Assembly (NCBI GenBank): GCA_902793605.1
Contig: CADBEB010000016.1
Location: 1-64,000 of the forward strand
Direction of reading: 5' to 3'
Length of the DNA stretch: 64,000 bases
Origin: an uncultured Eubacteriales bacterium
Lineage (GTDB): Bacteria; Bacillota; Clostridia; Christensenellales; Aristaeellaceae
This document shows, piece by piece, positions 50,796 through 59,934 of this stretch; within the stretch, counting starts at the first letter, position 1, and the number at the start of each line of letters is the position of its first letter. A model generated the notes under the pieces. The model saw nothing but the letters and a program-made list of their open reading frames with translations. It was not told the origin of the DNA and made no database searches. Made by a program: the position numbers and the translations under genes.

Positions 50796-51689
50796 CTACA
50801 TATACTGAACCTTGTTCTTGCTGAACGTCAGGTTGATATAAGTGATCGTGAACACGATCGCGAACAGGATCAGCGCCGCGGCAGCAGCGTAGCTCGGATA
50901 TCCGCCGCTGTCCCCGTACAGCATATCGTATACGTAGCCGACGATCGTGTTCATGCCGGCAGCATTCAGGTTCGTGCCGAACAGGGCGACCTCGTCGCTG
51001 TACGCCTTGAAGGCGCCGATAAAACCGGTGATGACCAGGTAGAACACCGTCGGGCTGATCATCGGCAGCGTGATTTTTCGGAATATACGCCCACTGGTCG
51101 CCCCGTCCACCTTGGCTGCCTTGTAGTAGTCCTGATTCACGCTGGCCAGCGCGCTGGTCAGGATCAGAATTTTGAAGGGCATAACCACCCAGATCGTATA
51201 GAAGCACATAACGAACATCTTGGCCCAGTACGGTCCCTCGATGAAATCCACGCTGCTCCCGCCGAACTTGTTGATCAGCAGGTTTACCATGCCGTCGGTA
51301 TAGGCGGTCTTCTTGAACAGGATCATGAACACCAGGCCGACAGCCAGCGTATTCGTTACATAGGGCAGGAAGTAGATCGTCTGGAAGGCATTCCGAAGCG
51401 GTTTGATGGAACTCAGCCCCAGCGAAATCAGCAGCGCGAACCCGGTCGAAAGCGGCACCGTGATCGCCACGATGATGAATGTGTTCTTCAGTGCCTGGAC
51501 AAAATAGGGATCGCTCAGAACATACCGGAAGTTCCCGAGCCCGACACCGGTAAAGCTCTGGCTGGCGAAGTTGTAGTTCTCCTCCACCGAATAGACGCAT
51601 ACGTCGATCAGCGGATAGACCATGAACACACCGAGAAACAGGATGGCCGGCAGCAGATACAGCCAGGCCTTCAGGTTGTTCTTTTTCAT
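50796..51689 (-). CDS. Sugar ABC importer permease (UgpA/MalF family)
   Basis: 297 residues with six membrane helices. EAA loop YYKAAKVDGATSGRIF followed by ITLPMISP. It overlaps the ATPase gene by 4 bp. Its sequence (PLIDVCVYSVEENYNF, FFGLGNFRYVL-like ends) matches the sn-glycerol-phosphate/sugar permease group without fixing the substrate. Confidence 0.93.
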   Translation of the reverse strand: MKKNNLKAWLYLLPAILFLGVFMVYPLIDVCVYSVEENYNFASQSFTGVGLGNFRYVLSDPYFVQALKNTFIIVAITVPLSTGFALLISLGLSSIKPLRNAFQTIYFLPYVTNTLAVGLVFMILFKKTAYTDGMVNLLINKFGGSSVDFIEGPYWAKMFVMCFYTIWVVMPFKILILTSALASVNQDYYKAAKVDGATSGRIFRKITLPMISPTVFYLVITGFIGAFKAYSDEVALFGTNLNAAGMNTIVGYVYDMLYGDSGGYPSYAAAAALILFAIVFTITYINLTFSKNKVQYM

Positions 51690-52771
51690 ACCCGCTCCTC
51701 ACTCTCCCGGTCAAACAGGAAGACCTTGTACGGCTTCAGGCTGAAGCGGACTTTCTTCTGGTCCGGCTCGAAGCGGTTTTCGGAAGAAACAATGGAACGG
51801 ATGCATCGTCCTGTCATCTGCGGATGGTTGGAAACGACGCTCACGTCCCGTCCCATGACTTCCACGCGTTCCATATTGCAGGTGAAAGGCCCGTTCTCAT
51901 CCGGGATAAAGCCTTCCGGCCGGATGCCGGCCCAGACTTCTCGGTCTTCATGCTCCGGCAGCTCCAGCACCGCCTCGTCCCCGATATACAGTTTTCCATC
52001 CCGGATCCAGCCGGAGAACACATTGATCTGCGGCGTTCCGAGGAACTGGGCCACGAACAGGTTCGCCGGATTGTCGTAGACCTCCTGGGGTTTACCGATC
52101 TGGTGGACAACACCGTCCTTCATCACGATGATCAGGTCGCTGATGCTCATGGCCTCTTCCTGGTCGTGGGTAACGAAGATCGTCGTCACGCCGGTGTCCC
52201 GCTGAATCCGCCGCAGCTCTTCCCGGGTTTGCAGGCGCAGGCGGGCATCCAGGTTGCTCAGCGGCTCGTCCAGCAGCAGCACCCGCGGGATCTTGACCAG
52301 CGCCCGGGCGATCGCCACACGCTGCTGCTGCCCGCCGGACAGTTCCTTCGGTTTGCGATCCATCAGGCCGTCGATCTGAACCAGTTTTGCGGTCTCTACC
52401 GCCTTCTGGTGCATGACTTCCCGGCTCATCTTTTTATCGCCTTTCAGGTTCTGCAGCGGGAAGATGATATTCTCCTCCACCGTCAGGTGCGGATAGAGGG
52501 CATAGTTCTGGAAGACCAGACCGACGCCCCGTTCTTCCGGCGGCAATTCAGTCACATCTTCTTCGCCAAAGAAGATCCTTCCCTCTGTCGGGGTTTCCAG
52601 CCCGCTGATCAGGTTCAGCGTCGTGCTCTTGCCGCAGCCGCTGGGGCCCAGCAGGCCGATCAGCTGGCCGTCCGGAATCTCGAAGTTGAAATTGTTCACC
52701 GCGATAACATCCTGGCCTTTTTTGTTCCGGGACGGAAAACGTTTTGTCAGGTTTTTCAGGACGATTTTCAT
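51686..52771 (-). CDS. Sugar ABC importer ATPase (UgpC/MsmX family)
   Basis: 361 residues. Walker A GPSGCGKST (about 39-47), signature LSGGQQQR, Walker B VLLLDEPLSNLDA, His in FVTHDQEEAM. A C-terminal TOBE/OB regulatory domain (about 240-361) is present. MsmX/UgpC ATPases often serve several importers at once. First gene of the operon, divergent from the O-antigen-ligase-like gene across a 117-bp gap. Confidence 0.94.
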   Translation of the reverse strand: MKIVLKNLTKRFPSRNKKGQDVIAVNNFNFEIPDGQLIGLLGPSGCGKSTTLNLISGLETPTEGRIFFGEEDVTELPPEERGVGLVFQNYALYPHLTVEENIIFPLQNLKGDKKMSREVMHQKAVETAKLVQIDGLMDRKPKELSGGQQQRVAIARALVKIPRVLLLDEPLSNLDARLRLQTREELRRIQRDTGVTTIFVTHDQEEAMSISDLIIVMKDGVVHQIGKPQEVYDNPANLFVAQFLGTPQINVFSGWIRDGKLYIGDEAVLELPEHEDREVWAGIRPEGFIPDENGPFTCNMERVEVMGRDVSVVSNHPQMTGRCIRSIVSSENRFEPDQKKVRFSLKPYKVFLFDRESEERV

Positions 52772-52888
52772 GGCATCCGCTTCCTTTCACTGCTGTCCTG
52801 CGCTCTTGTGCGGGACGGATCGGATGATGTATACTCATTGGGTTGATTTTACCATAAACAAGCCTGAAAAACAACGGAAGGAGCGGCC

Positions 52889-54232
52889 ATGATGCAAGAG
52901 AAACAAGCAAAATACGGAATCTTCATGACCGTAGCCGCCTGCCTTTGGCTGGGCCTCTTTCCGCTGCTCCAGGGGTTGACCTATGCGCAGATCACGCTGG
53001 ACAAATGGCGGATTATGATCGTGCTTTGCGCTGTTACGTTTGTCTGCTTCTGCGCCGACACCTTCCTCCGCTGCCGCGCTCTTCGCCGGGAAGGGCTCCG
53101 GCGGTCGACCGTCTTTTCCGGTGTGCCGCGTCTTCCCCTGATCCTCGGCAGCCTGCTCCTCCTGTGGACGGTTCTCAGCTGCCTCCTCAGTCCTTATGGC
53201 GCGGACGTCTGGTGGATCGGCGCCTCCGTGCGCCGGGAGGGCCTGGCAACCCAGCTGTGCTACCTGTTTCTCTTTTTCTGTTTTGTGCTTTCCCGCATCC
53301 GTCTGAAGCCGGTCCTGTTCTCTGCTGCCGGCGGTGTCGTTCTTTTCTGTGTCGTCGTGATCCTTCAGCGTCTCGGCGGCAATCCGCTCGGCCTCTATCC
53401 GGCCGGCCGGAGTTATGCCTCCAACCCTGAATTCCAGGGAACCATCGGGAATATTGATATGGATACGGGGTATCTGTGCCTGCTCTCCGGTCTCTTCCTG
53501 CACGGAGGCATCCGCTGGTTCCTCTCCTTCCGGCAGGACCGTTCCCGTTCCTCCCTCACAGCATTCATCTGCTGCTCAGTCGGCCTTGCCGTATCCGTCT
53601 TCCTGATCGTGACGATGGAGGTCCAGTTCGGCCGGATCACCCTCGCGGTCCTGGCCGTCATCTCCGCTGTCTTCCTGCTGCCGAAAAAGTGGCGCTGGCC
53701 CGCGCTCGCCCTGCTGCTGGTGTTCGCGCTGGTGATCGTCTGGTTCTGGCCGGGGACCGGCGGCGGCATCTGGGAGCTGCACGAGATCCTGCACGGCCGC
53801 AGCCACCTGTCCTTCGGCAGCAACCGGATCGCCGTCTGGAAGTATTCCCTTCGCCTTGCTCCGGAACGCCTGCTGACCGGCGGCGGTTCCGATACCTTCG
53901 TCCTGCGCTTCAACCAGTACCTGCATGATACCGGCTACATCATCCCGGAGCGTCAGGGGCAGACTCTGCTCCCGCATTACTTTGACAATCCGCATAATGA
54001 ATATATCGCCCAGCTGATGAACCACGGCCTTCCGGCCATGCTTCTGCTGATCCTGCTCATGGTCACCTCCGTGATGCGCAGGCGGGAAGCCGGCATTCCT
54101 GTGCTCACGCCGTACTCCGCCGCCGTCCTGTGCTATGCAGTGCAGGCATTTTTCTCCTTCCCTGTATGCCTGGTCGCTCCGATGTTCTGGAGCCTTCTGG
54201 GAATGAGCTTTCGATCTGATGAGAATTGTTAA
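52889..54232 (+). CDS. O-antigen-ligase/Wzy-type membrane protein
   Basis: 447 residues, mostly hydrophobic, with about ten membrane segments. The large extracellular loop (about 295-380) and the motif DNPHNEYIAQLMNHGL match the Wzy_C/WaaL family, whose Arg and His residues act in glycan transfer. In Gram-positive bacteria these proteins join or polymerise surface glycans. GGAAGGAG sits before the tandem ATG. It is divergent from the sugar ATPase gene and is followed by the SH3/VanW gene on the same strand, with an independent promoter between. Confidence 0.85.
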   Translation: MMQEKQAKYGIFMTVAACLWLGLFPLLQGLTYAQITLDKWRIMIVLCAVTFVCFCADTFLRCRALRREGLRRSTVFSGVPRLPLILGSLLLLWTVLSCLLSPYGADVWWIGASVRREGLATQLCYLFLFFCFVLSRIRLKPVLFSAAGGVVLFCVVVILQRLGGNPLGLYPAGRSYASNPEFQGTIGNIDMDTGYLCLLSGLFLHGGIRWFLSFRQDRSRSSLTAFICCSVGLAVSVFLIVTMEVQFGRITLAVLAVISAVFLLPKKWRWPALALLLVFALVIVWFWPGTGGGIWELHEILHGRSHLSFGSNRIAVWKYSLRLAPERLLTGGGSDTFVLRFNQYLHDTGYIIPERQGQTLLPHYFDNPHNEYIAQLMNHGLPAMLLLILLMVTSVMRRREAGIPVLTPYSAAVLCYAVQAFFSFPVCLVAPMFWSLLGMSFRSDENC

Positions 54233-54271
54233 GAAACAGTAAAGCACCATCTCATTTTGATAACAATTCTC

Positions 54272-54300
54272 TTGCAATGCCGCACCTGATATCATATAAT
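54272..54300 (+). promoter_or_regulatory. Strong promoter of the SH3/VanW gene
   Basis: TTGCAA (54272-54277), 17-bp spacer and perfect TATAAT (54295-54300). The start codon follows within about 16-44 bp. Confidence 0.8.
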
Positions 54301-54316
54301 GAAGGGTGTATATTGA

Positions 54317-56347
54317 ATGAAACTCTTTTGGGGGGATCAGGTGTTGAGTATCAAGAGATGGACCGCTTTTGTCCTGGTACTGGCCATTCTGTCAGGCATC
54401 CTGTCTTTTGCCGCTGCCGCTAGTGATCAGGACATGACGCCGGCCAATGACAAAGGTGTCAGCCGCACGCAGTTCAATGTCCGTGAAGAGCGGAATCTTG
54501 AATCAGCAAAGCTGCGCAACGTCGAATGGGGAAAGCAGCTGAAGATCATCGGTTACTTTGATGACGGCTGGTGCAAGGTCATCTACAACGATTCCGGCGA
54601 TACCGGCTATGTCAAGGAATCCTGGCTCTATATCACCCGGAAGGAAGAAGCTCCTGCCCCGGCATCCGAAGAGAAGGCAAAGGAGAACGAGGAAGCCGAA
54701 CCGGAAGAAGAAGCCGAACCTGCCGGAGAGCCTGAAGACGTGAAAGCCCCGGATCCGGAAGAAGAGAACAGCTCCCCTGCTGAAGCGGAAACCGCAGAAG
54801 AGCCTGAAGAAGACCTCGGCTTCCCCGATGAGACGGAGACCGATCCTTCCGTGGATGAGAAGGCGGAAGCTGAACCGGTTGCAGATGAAAAAGCGGAGAC
54901 TCCCAGGGAAACCGAAAATCCGGGTCTTGTCTCAGTGGCCGCGGAAGACCGGGCGATTGCCAATACGCCTTGTAACGTTCGCGAAAAGCACGACCTGGAA
55001 TCGCGGAAGATCCATGCCCTGACCAAGGGCACTGTCGTGACCATCGTCGAATACTATAACGACGGCTGGTGCAAGGTGGACTACGGCAAAGGAAATATGG
55101 GCTATGGAAGGATCTCCTGGTTCAATATTCCTGACAAGAATCCGGAAGACATTCCTCAGGACGTGACCCCCTCCGTGGAGGCGGACCCCGGCACCCCCGT
55201 CTGGGATACAGAAGGCCGCGGTTCGGAAACCCCCAAGTTTACCGAAGAAGAACTTGAGGAAACGGAAGAGTCCGACGCCGAGGGCACGGATATCCGCGAC
55301 GCCCCCCTGGAACCCGAAGGGATCGCAGTAGGCGAATCGGACAACGATGAGATGCGCTACATCGCGATGACCCTGGGCAAGGTTGCCATCTGGTCCGAAC
55401 CCACCAATGAGAGCCGGCGTCTCGGCGAGATCAAGAAGGGCAAAAAGGTCCGTGTGCTGGCCTTCGGCGATGAATGGTGCAAGATCCGTACCTGGGACGG
55501 GCAGGTCACCGGCTATGTCAAATCCAGATACGTCTTCCATTATCACTCCATGGATCCCTACAAGTACGATCTGCCCTGGTTTGCCGGCTACCGCCCCACA
55601 GGCTATATCGTCGTGACCAAGCCGATCCACGTGACGGATAAGCGCAACCTCTATAAAGGCCATATGCTCCAGAAGGGAGATATCGTCTGCGTCCAGAAGC
55701 GGACTGACGGCGACTACAACGTTCTGGTCCGCCGCTGCTGGACCACCGTTCCGGCGGAATACGGCGAGTACCACGAGTTCGTCAACTGGGCTGATGCCAA
55801 AAAGGGTGACATCATCGGCGGCAACACGCTGTTCTATGGCCTGACGCAGGGCCATGGTACCTGGAAGAACCGCGTCTACAACATCAACAAGGCCATAGGC
55901 CTGATGGACGGCGTCATTGTCGGTTCCGGAAAAAAATACGACTACCTGAAGAACCTGGGACCCGTCACCGCGAAGAACGGCTGGAAAAAAGGCGGTGTCA
56001 TTCATATCGGTTCCACCGGAGTTGGCATCGGCGGCGGCATCTGCCACACCAGCTCCCTGACCTACTTCTCCGTCATCTCGATCCCGGTCTTCATCTACGA
56101 ACGGGAACCGCACACAGACGACGGTACGCACTACATGCCCGTTGAGTTTGACGCGACGGTCGGTGCCTGGTCGGATTTCATCTACTACAACATCCTGCCC
56201 TACGACATTAAACAGCACGCTTTCGTTGACCCGCGCAGCGGAGCGATCACCGTATATTACGAATGTCTTGAGACCAAGACGAAGGAAGAGATCGAAAACT
56301 TCGACTGGAAGACGCTTCCCATACCCCTGGCCAAGGACGATAAATAA
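54317..56347 (+). CDS. Secreted three-SH3-domain protein with VanW-like C-terminus
   Basis: 676 residues. A signal peptide (about 10-35) precedes three bacterial SH3-like domains (about 45-115, 213-277 and 345-415, each with a GWCKV or EWCKI core), separated by very acidic Glu/Pro linkers (about 118-205 and 280-335). The C-terminal part (about 540-650) has GGGICHTSSLTYF, EREPHT, YMPVEFDATVG, which match the VanW domain. Such proteins bind or remodel peptidoglycan. ATG at 54317 is used, but GTG (54341) or TTG (54344) behind GGGGGGATCAGG would give a tighter signal peptide and may be the true start. Confidence 0.85.
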   Translation: MKLFWGDQVLSIKRWTAFVLVLAILSGILSFAAAASDQDMTPANDKGVSRTQFNVREERNLESAKLRNVEWGKQLKIIGYFDDGWCKVIYNDSGDTGYVKESWLYITRKEEAPAPASEEKAKENEEAEPEEEAEPAGEPEDVKAPDPEEENSSPAEAETAEEPEEDLGFPDETETDPSVDEKAEAEPVADEKAETPRETENPGLVSVAAEDRAIANTPCNVREKHDLESRKIHALTKGTVVTIVEYYNDGWCKVDYGKGNMGYGRISWFNIPDKNPEDIPQDVTPSVEADPGTPVWDTEGRGSETPKFTEEELEETEESDAEGTDIRDAPLEPEGIAVGESDNDEMRYIAMTLGKVAIWSEPTNESRRLGEIKKGKKVRVLAFGDEWCKIRTWDGQVTGYVKSRYVFHYHSMDPYKYDLPWFAGYRPTGYIVVTKPIHVTDKRNLYKGHMLQKGDIVCVQKRTDGDYNVLVRRCWTTVPAEYGEYHEFVNWADAKKGDIIGGNTLFYGLTQGHGTWKNRVYNINKAIGLMDGVIVGSGKKYDYLKNLGPVTAKNGWKKGGVIHIGSTGVGIGGGICHTSSLTYFSVISIPVFIYEREPHTDDGTHYMPVEFDATVGAWSDFIYYNILPYDIKQHAFVDPRSGAITVYYECLETKTKEEIENFDWKTLPIPLAKDDK

Positions 56348-56357
56348 TCGAATTGTC

Positions 56358-56466
56358 TGACCCGCTTTGTTCCGGACTGATAACCGGTCAAAGCGGGTCA
56401 GTGATCTATATGAATGAAACAGAATCGGGAGATACCCCCTTCCAGGATGCAGGGTATCTCCCGATT
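56358..56466. terminator. Two stem-loops between convergent genes
   Basis: TGACCCGCTTTG/CAAAGCGGGTCA (56358-56400) and CGGGAGATACC/GGGTATCTCCCG (56424-56466) lie between the SH3/VanW gene and the peptidoglycan-binding gene. The second is flanked by T-rich sequence on both strands and can terminate both ways. Confidence 0.75.
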
Positions 56467-56494
56467 GTTATTATTCCGCCTGAAAAGCCTCTGA

Positions 56495-56923
56495 CTATTT
56501 CTGCTGTGGGCTCGGTTTCGCCTCCTGCGAATAAATCAGATTCAGCGTTTCAGTTCCGGCCAGGCCGTCCGTGTCCAGCCCGTTGTTCTTCTGAAAGTCA
56601 ACCACGGCCGCTTTGGTCCCGGAACCGAACTGCCCGTCGATCTCACCGTCGTAATATCCCAACGCCTGCAGGCGTTTCTGCAGTTCCTCCACTTTCTCCC
56701 CGCGCGATCCGCTCGAGAGCGGCGGTTCCGGTGTCGGTTCGGCAGGATTGACGACCTCCGCCCATACGGAGTCAGGCATCTGCGGCAGCGGCGTCGGCGT
56801 CAGGCTCAGTTCCAGCTGCACTTCGCCGATGGTTGGGATCATCTGTGTCAGCAGGATTGCGCCGAGGATAACCAGCACTGCCAATGCTGCTACCCCGGCG
56901 ATTACCTTCGGGTTCTTCTTCAT
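56495..56923 (-). CDS. Membrane-anchored peptidoglycan-binding domain protein
   Basis: 142 residues. One N-terminal membrane helix (about 8-28), a Pro/Thr-rich linker, then a PG_binding_1 domain (about 72-132) with GEKVEELQKRLQALGYYDGEIDGQFG, GTKAAV and FQKNNGL. This three-helix domain binds peptidoglycan. There is no catalytic domain, so the protein may anchor or regulate a wall enzyme. It is directly downstream of degV on the same strand (stop to start, no gap). Confidence 0.87.
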   Translation of the reverse strand: MKKNPKVIAGVAALAVLVILGAILLTQMIPTIGEVQLELSLTPTPLPQMPDSVWAEVVNPAEPTPEPPLSSGSRGEKVEELQKRLQALGYYDGEIDGQFGSGTKAAVVDFQKNNGLDTDGLAGTETLNLIYSQEAKPSPQQK

Positions 56924-57766
56924 TCACTGCTTCCTCATAAAGATAATGCCCAGCGTGTCCGGTCCGCAGTGGGTGCAGACTGTGCAGCCCGCCATTGTCT
57001 CCAGCACTTCCTGGAACAGGCCGTAGCTCTTCACCGTGTCGATCGCGAAGCGCACCAGCCCCTCCTCGCTTGGTGAATGGGTGATGAACACCCGCCGGAA
57101 ATCGATCATCCGGTCGTCTGCCAGCGCGTCCTGGATATAGTGCTTCAGGTAGTGTTCATACCTTCCGCGATACTTGTCGCCGGGATGCATTTTCCCGTCC
57201 CTGACCACGATGGACGGACGGATATGCAGCATTTTCGCACCAAGTGCCTCCAGTCCGCTGCAGCGGCCGCCCCGGCGCAGGTAATCAATCGTCCGGACCA
57301 CGAAGCTGGTGTCCACCAGACCGGTCTTGCCGCGCAGTGCTTCCGCAACTGCTTCACCGTCCATTCCTTTTTCTGCCATCTCCACGCCTTCCAGTGCCAA
57401 CAGGCCGCTGCCTGTGGACAGGTTGCGGCTGTCCACGACGAAGACGTTCCCTGTCTCTGCTGCTGCCTCGCAGGCATCCGCATAGCAGGTGGAAAACTCG
57501 CTGCTGATGCAGATATGTACCAGCTGGTCGCAGTTCCTTAATTGTTTTCCGAAGAATTCCTTATACTCATAGGCATTCACTGCCGCAGTCCGCACGGACT
57601 TTCCCGCATCTGCAGCACGGAATACGTCCCGGGGCGTTACATCCACCCCGTCGTGGAACACTTCCCCGTCAATGATGACGCTCAGCGGCGCCAGGGCGAT
57701 ATCATATTTCCGCAGCAGTTCCGGGCTCAGGTCGCAGGTGCTGTCCGCTGTCATTCTGATCTTCAT
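56924..57766 (-). CDS. DegV-family fatty-acid-binding protein
   Basis: 280 residues from ATG at 57766 (GGAGATCGA upstream), preferred over an ATG 21 bp upstream. Family motifs: MTADSTCDLSPEL, SSEFSTCYADA, VVDSRNLSTGSGLLALE and RRGGRCSG. DegV proteins bind fatty acids; the FakB-type members present them to the kinase FakA. No fakA is nearby. Immediately upstream of the peptidoglycan-binding gene. Confidence 0.92.
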   Translation of the reverse strand: MKIRMTADSTCDLSPELLRKYDIALAPLSVIIDGEVFHDGVDVTPRDVFRAADAGKSVRTAAVNAYEYKEFFGKQLRNCDQLVHICISSEFSTCYADACEAAAETGNVFVVDSRNLSTGSGLLALEGVEMAEKGMDGEAVAEALRGKTGLVDTSFVVRTIDYLRRGGRCSGLEALGAKMLHIRPSIVVRDGKMHPGDKYRGRYEHYLKHYIQDALADDRMIDFRRVFITHSPSEEGLVRFAIDTVKSYGLFQEVLETMAGCTVCTHCGPDTLGIIFMRKQ

Positions 57767-57786
57767 TCGATCTCCTGCTCTCACCA

Positions 57787-57828
57787 ATCATAATTATGAA
57801 TTATGAATTGTGAATTATGAATTTGAGT
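57787..57828. repeat. AT-rich direct repeats of GAATTATGAATT
   Basis: ATAATTATGAATTATGAATT, GTGAATTATGAATT: three to four overlapping 8-9-bp units between two transcription units. Palindromic half sites allow stem formation. Similar sequences are common in Firmicutes spacers. Confidence 0.65.
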
Positions 57829-58820
57829 TATCTTTCTTCTCTGAAATAGCTTAATCCCAGACTTGCCGGGGGCTGATTCTCCCGTTTGTTCCGGATGCTG
57901 GATATAATCAGCACGATGATCGTTACCACATAAGGCGCCATCTTGTACAGTTCCTTGATCGCCAGGTTTGTACCCGTTGGGATATACATATGCAGGATAT
58001 ACAGTCCGCCAAACAGGAAGGAGGAAATAATCCCCAGGTTCGGCCGCCAGATCGTGAAGATAACCAGGGCGATCGCCAGCCAGCCGCGGTCACCGAACGC
58101 GTTGTTGCTCCAGATGCCGCCGGCATAGTCCATGACATAGTACAGGCCGCCGAGTCCGGCGATCATGCTGCCGATGCAGGTTGCCGCATACTTATACCGA
58201 TTTACGCTGATGCCGGCTGCGTCCGCCGTAGCCGGATTCTCACCCACTGCACGCAGGTGCAGTCCGATCCGGGTCCGTTTCAGCACATATGCGGCGATCA
58301 GGGAAAGAATCACTGCCAGATAAGCCAGGAATCCGTAGGACAGGAACAGCTGGCCGAACCACCCGGTCGTATCCGCGCTGGGCAGTTTTGTCTGGAAGGC
58401 CAGGCTCGTATTGGTCAGGGCCAGGTACGGCATGGAGTTTCCGCTCAGCTTGATCAGGCTGCCGCCGAAGAAATTGCCGAAGCCCACGCCGAAAGTAGTC
58501 ATCGCGAGGCCGGTCACGTTTTGATTGGCGCGCAGCGTCACCGTCAGGAAACAGTACAGCAGGCCCATCAGCAGGGAGCCCAGCAACGTCGCGAGCAGTG
58601 TGATCAGTACAGCCAATAACCCGTTGAATGTTTCCGGACTGACAGAAGATTCATAAAAGAATGCTCCTATCACGCCGCTGATTGCGCCGACATACATGAT
58701 ACCGGGAATACCCAGGTTCAAATTGCCCGATTTTTCCGTCAGCGTTTCACCGGTGCTGCCGTACAGCAGCGGAATTCCCTGCATGATCGCCCGGGGGATA
58801 AAGGTGAGGAAATCAAACAT
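57828..58820 (-). CDS. nupQ: Nucleoside ABC importer permease (NupQ/YufQ-like)
   Basis: 330 residues, about nine membrane segments. Motifs LTEKSGNLNLGIPGIMYVGAI near the N-terminus, GLAMTTFGVGFGNFFG and RAVGENPATADAAGISV define the BmpA-associated permease family (YufQ/NupC). It overlaps the partner permease by 8 bp. With NupP, NupO and NupN it imports purine nucleosides such as guanosine (family knowledge). Last gene of the purine operon. Confidence 0.93.
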   Translation of the reverse strand: MFDFLTFIPRAIMQGIPLLYGSTGETLTEKSGNLNLGIPGIMYVGAISGVIGAFFYESSVSPETFNGLLAVLITLLATLLGSLLMGLLYCFLTVTLRANQNVTGLAMTTFGVGFGNFFGGSLIKLSGNSMPYLALTNTSLAFQTKLPSADTTGWFGQLFLSYGFLAYLAVILSLIAAYVLKRTRIGLHLRAVGENPATADAAGISVNRYKYAATCIGSMIAGLGGLYYVMDYAGGIWSNNAFGDRGWLAIALVIFTIWRPNLGIISSFLFGGLYILHMYIPTGTNLAIKELYKMAPYVVTIIVLIISSIRNKRENQPPASLGLSYFREER

Positions 58821-59934
58821 GCTCTGTTTCCTCCTTCTTTGCAGAATGGCGGAAGCTGATCCGGTAATTGATAAAGAACTCGCTGCCGATGATAAAGAAA
58901 AGGATAATACCTGTCAGGATATCCGAAAAAGATTTGTTCAGTCCGAATTTGGTGGAGATATCCCCGGCGCCCTTGTCCAGGAATACCAGCAGGAAGGACG
59001 TCAGGATCATCCAGATCGGGTTGAACTTGGCCAGCCAGGCAACCATGACCGCGGTAAAACCGCGTCCGCCGGTAATTGTGGTGGTCAGGGTATGATCGGT
59101 TCCGCTGACCAGCAGCAGGCCTGTCAGCCCGCACAGCGCGCCGGACAGCACCATGGTCCGGATAATGACCTTTTCCACCTTGATGCCGACGTAGCGGGCT
59201 GTCCGCACGCTTTCGCCGACCACGGAGATTTCATATCCGTGTTTGGAATATTTCATATAGATGAACATGAATACCGTCAGGACCGCGACAACGATAATGT
59301 TCAGCAGGTACTTCTGCCCCGCGACAGGCGGCAGCCAGCCGATCTCCGTACTCTGGTTGATAATGCCGATCTGACCGGCGCCTTTGGGCATCTCCCAGAC
59401 AATGATGAAGAAGGACACCAGCTGGATGGCGATATAGTTCATCATGAGCGTGAACAGGGTTTCATTGGTTCCCCACTTTGCCTTGAAGAACGCAGGAACA
59501 AAACCCCACAGTGCGCCGGCCGCAATACTGCAGACGATCATGACCGGGATCAGCGCCCCGTTCGGAAACGCATCCCGCAGACAGATCATGCAGGCAGTCG
59601 TCGCCAGCGCGCCAGCCAGCATCTGCCCTTCGCCGCCCAGGTTCCAGAAACGCATTTTGAACGCCGGCACCACGGCCAGGGATACGCTCAGCAGCATGGC
59701 TATATTCTGGAGAAGCACCCAGGTGCGCCGCTGCGAGGAAAAAGAGGCGTCATAGATCGCGCCGAACACGCTCAGGGGATTCTCACCCGTCGTAAACATC
59801 GTGACCAGCGCGCAGACTCCCAGCGACAGGATCAGCGCGCATGCGCGGATTCCCCAGCTCTGGTACCAGGGCAGTGTGCTGCGCCTGGAGATATGCACCA
59901 GCGGTTCCCTGGTCTTATTCGCCATCCTGCTCAC
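58813..59934 (-). CDS. nupP: Nucleoside ABC importer permease (NupP/YufP-like)
   Basis: 373 residues, about eight membrane segments. MRFWNLGGEGQMLAGALATTA and VVGESVRTARYVGIKVEKVI, then GGRGFTAVMVAWLAKFNP, are the YufP signatures. Longer N-terminus than NupQ. It overlaps the ATPase gene by 20 bp and the NupQ gene by 8 bp, so the three proteins are made together. Confidence 0.93.
   Translation of the reverse strand: MSRMANKTREPLVHISRRSTLPWYQSWGIRACALILSLGVCALVTMFTTGENPLSVFGAIYDASFSSQRRTWVLLQNIAMLLSVSLAVVPAFKMRFWNLGGEGQMLAGALATTACMICLRDAFPNGALIPVMIVCSIAAGALWGFVPAFFKAKWGTNETLFTLMMNYIAIQLVSFFIIVWEMPKGAGQIGIINQSTEIGWLPPVAGQKYLLNIIVVAVLTVFMFIYMKYSKHGYEISVVGESVRTARYVGIKVEKVIIRTMVLSGALCGLTGLLLVSGTDHTLTTTITGGRGFTAVMVAWLAKFNPIWMILTSFLLVFLDKGAGDISTKFGLNKSFSDILTGIILFFIIGSEFFINYRISFRHSAKKEETEHV

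Noticed and set aside
50773..51714. Overlapping alternative minus-strand frame at the UgpA-type permease
   Set aside because: Arg/Gly-rich translation without membrane segments; the other frame encodes a complete permease with an EAA loop.
57787..57828. CRISPR-like repeat
   Set aside because: Units are too short, contiguous and without spacers.
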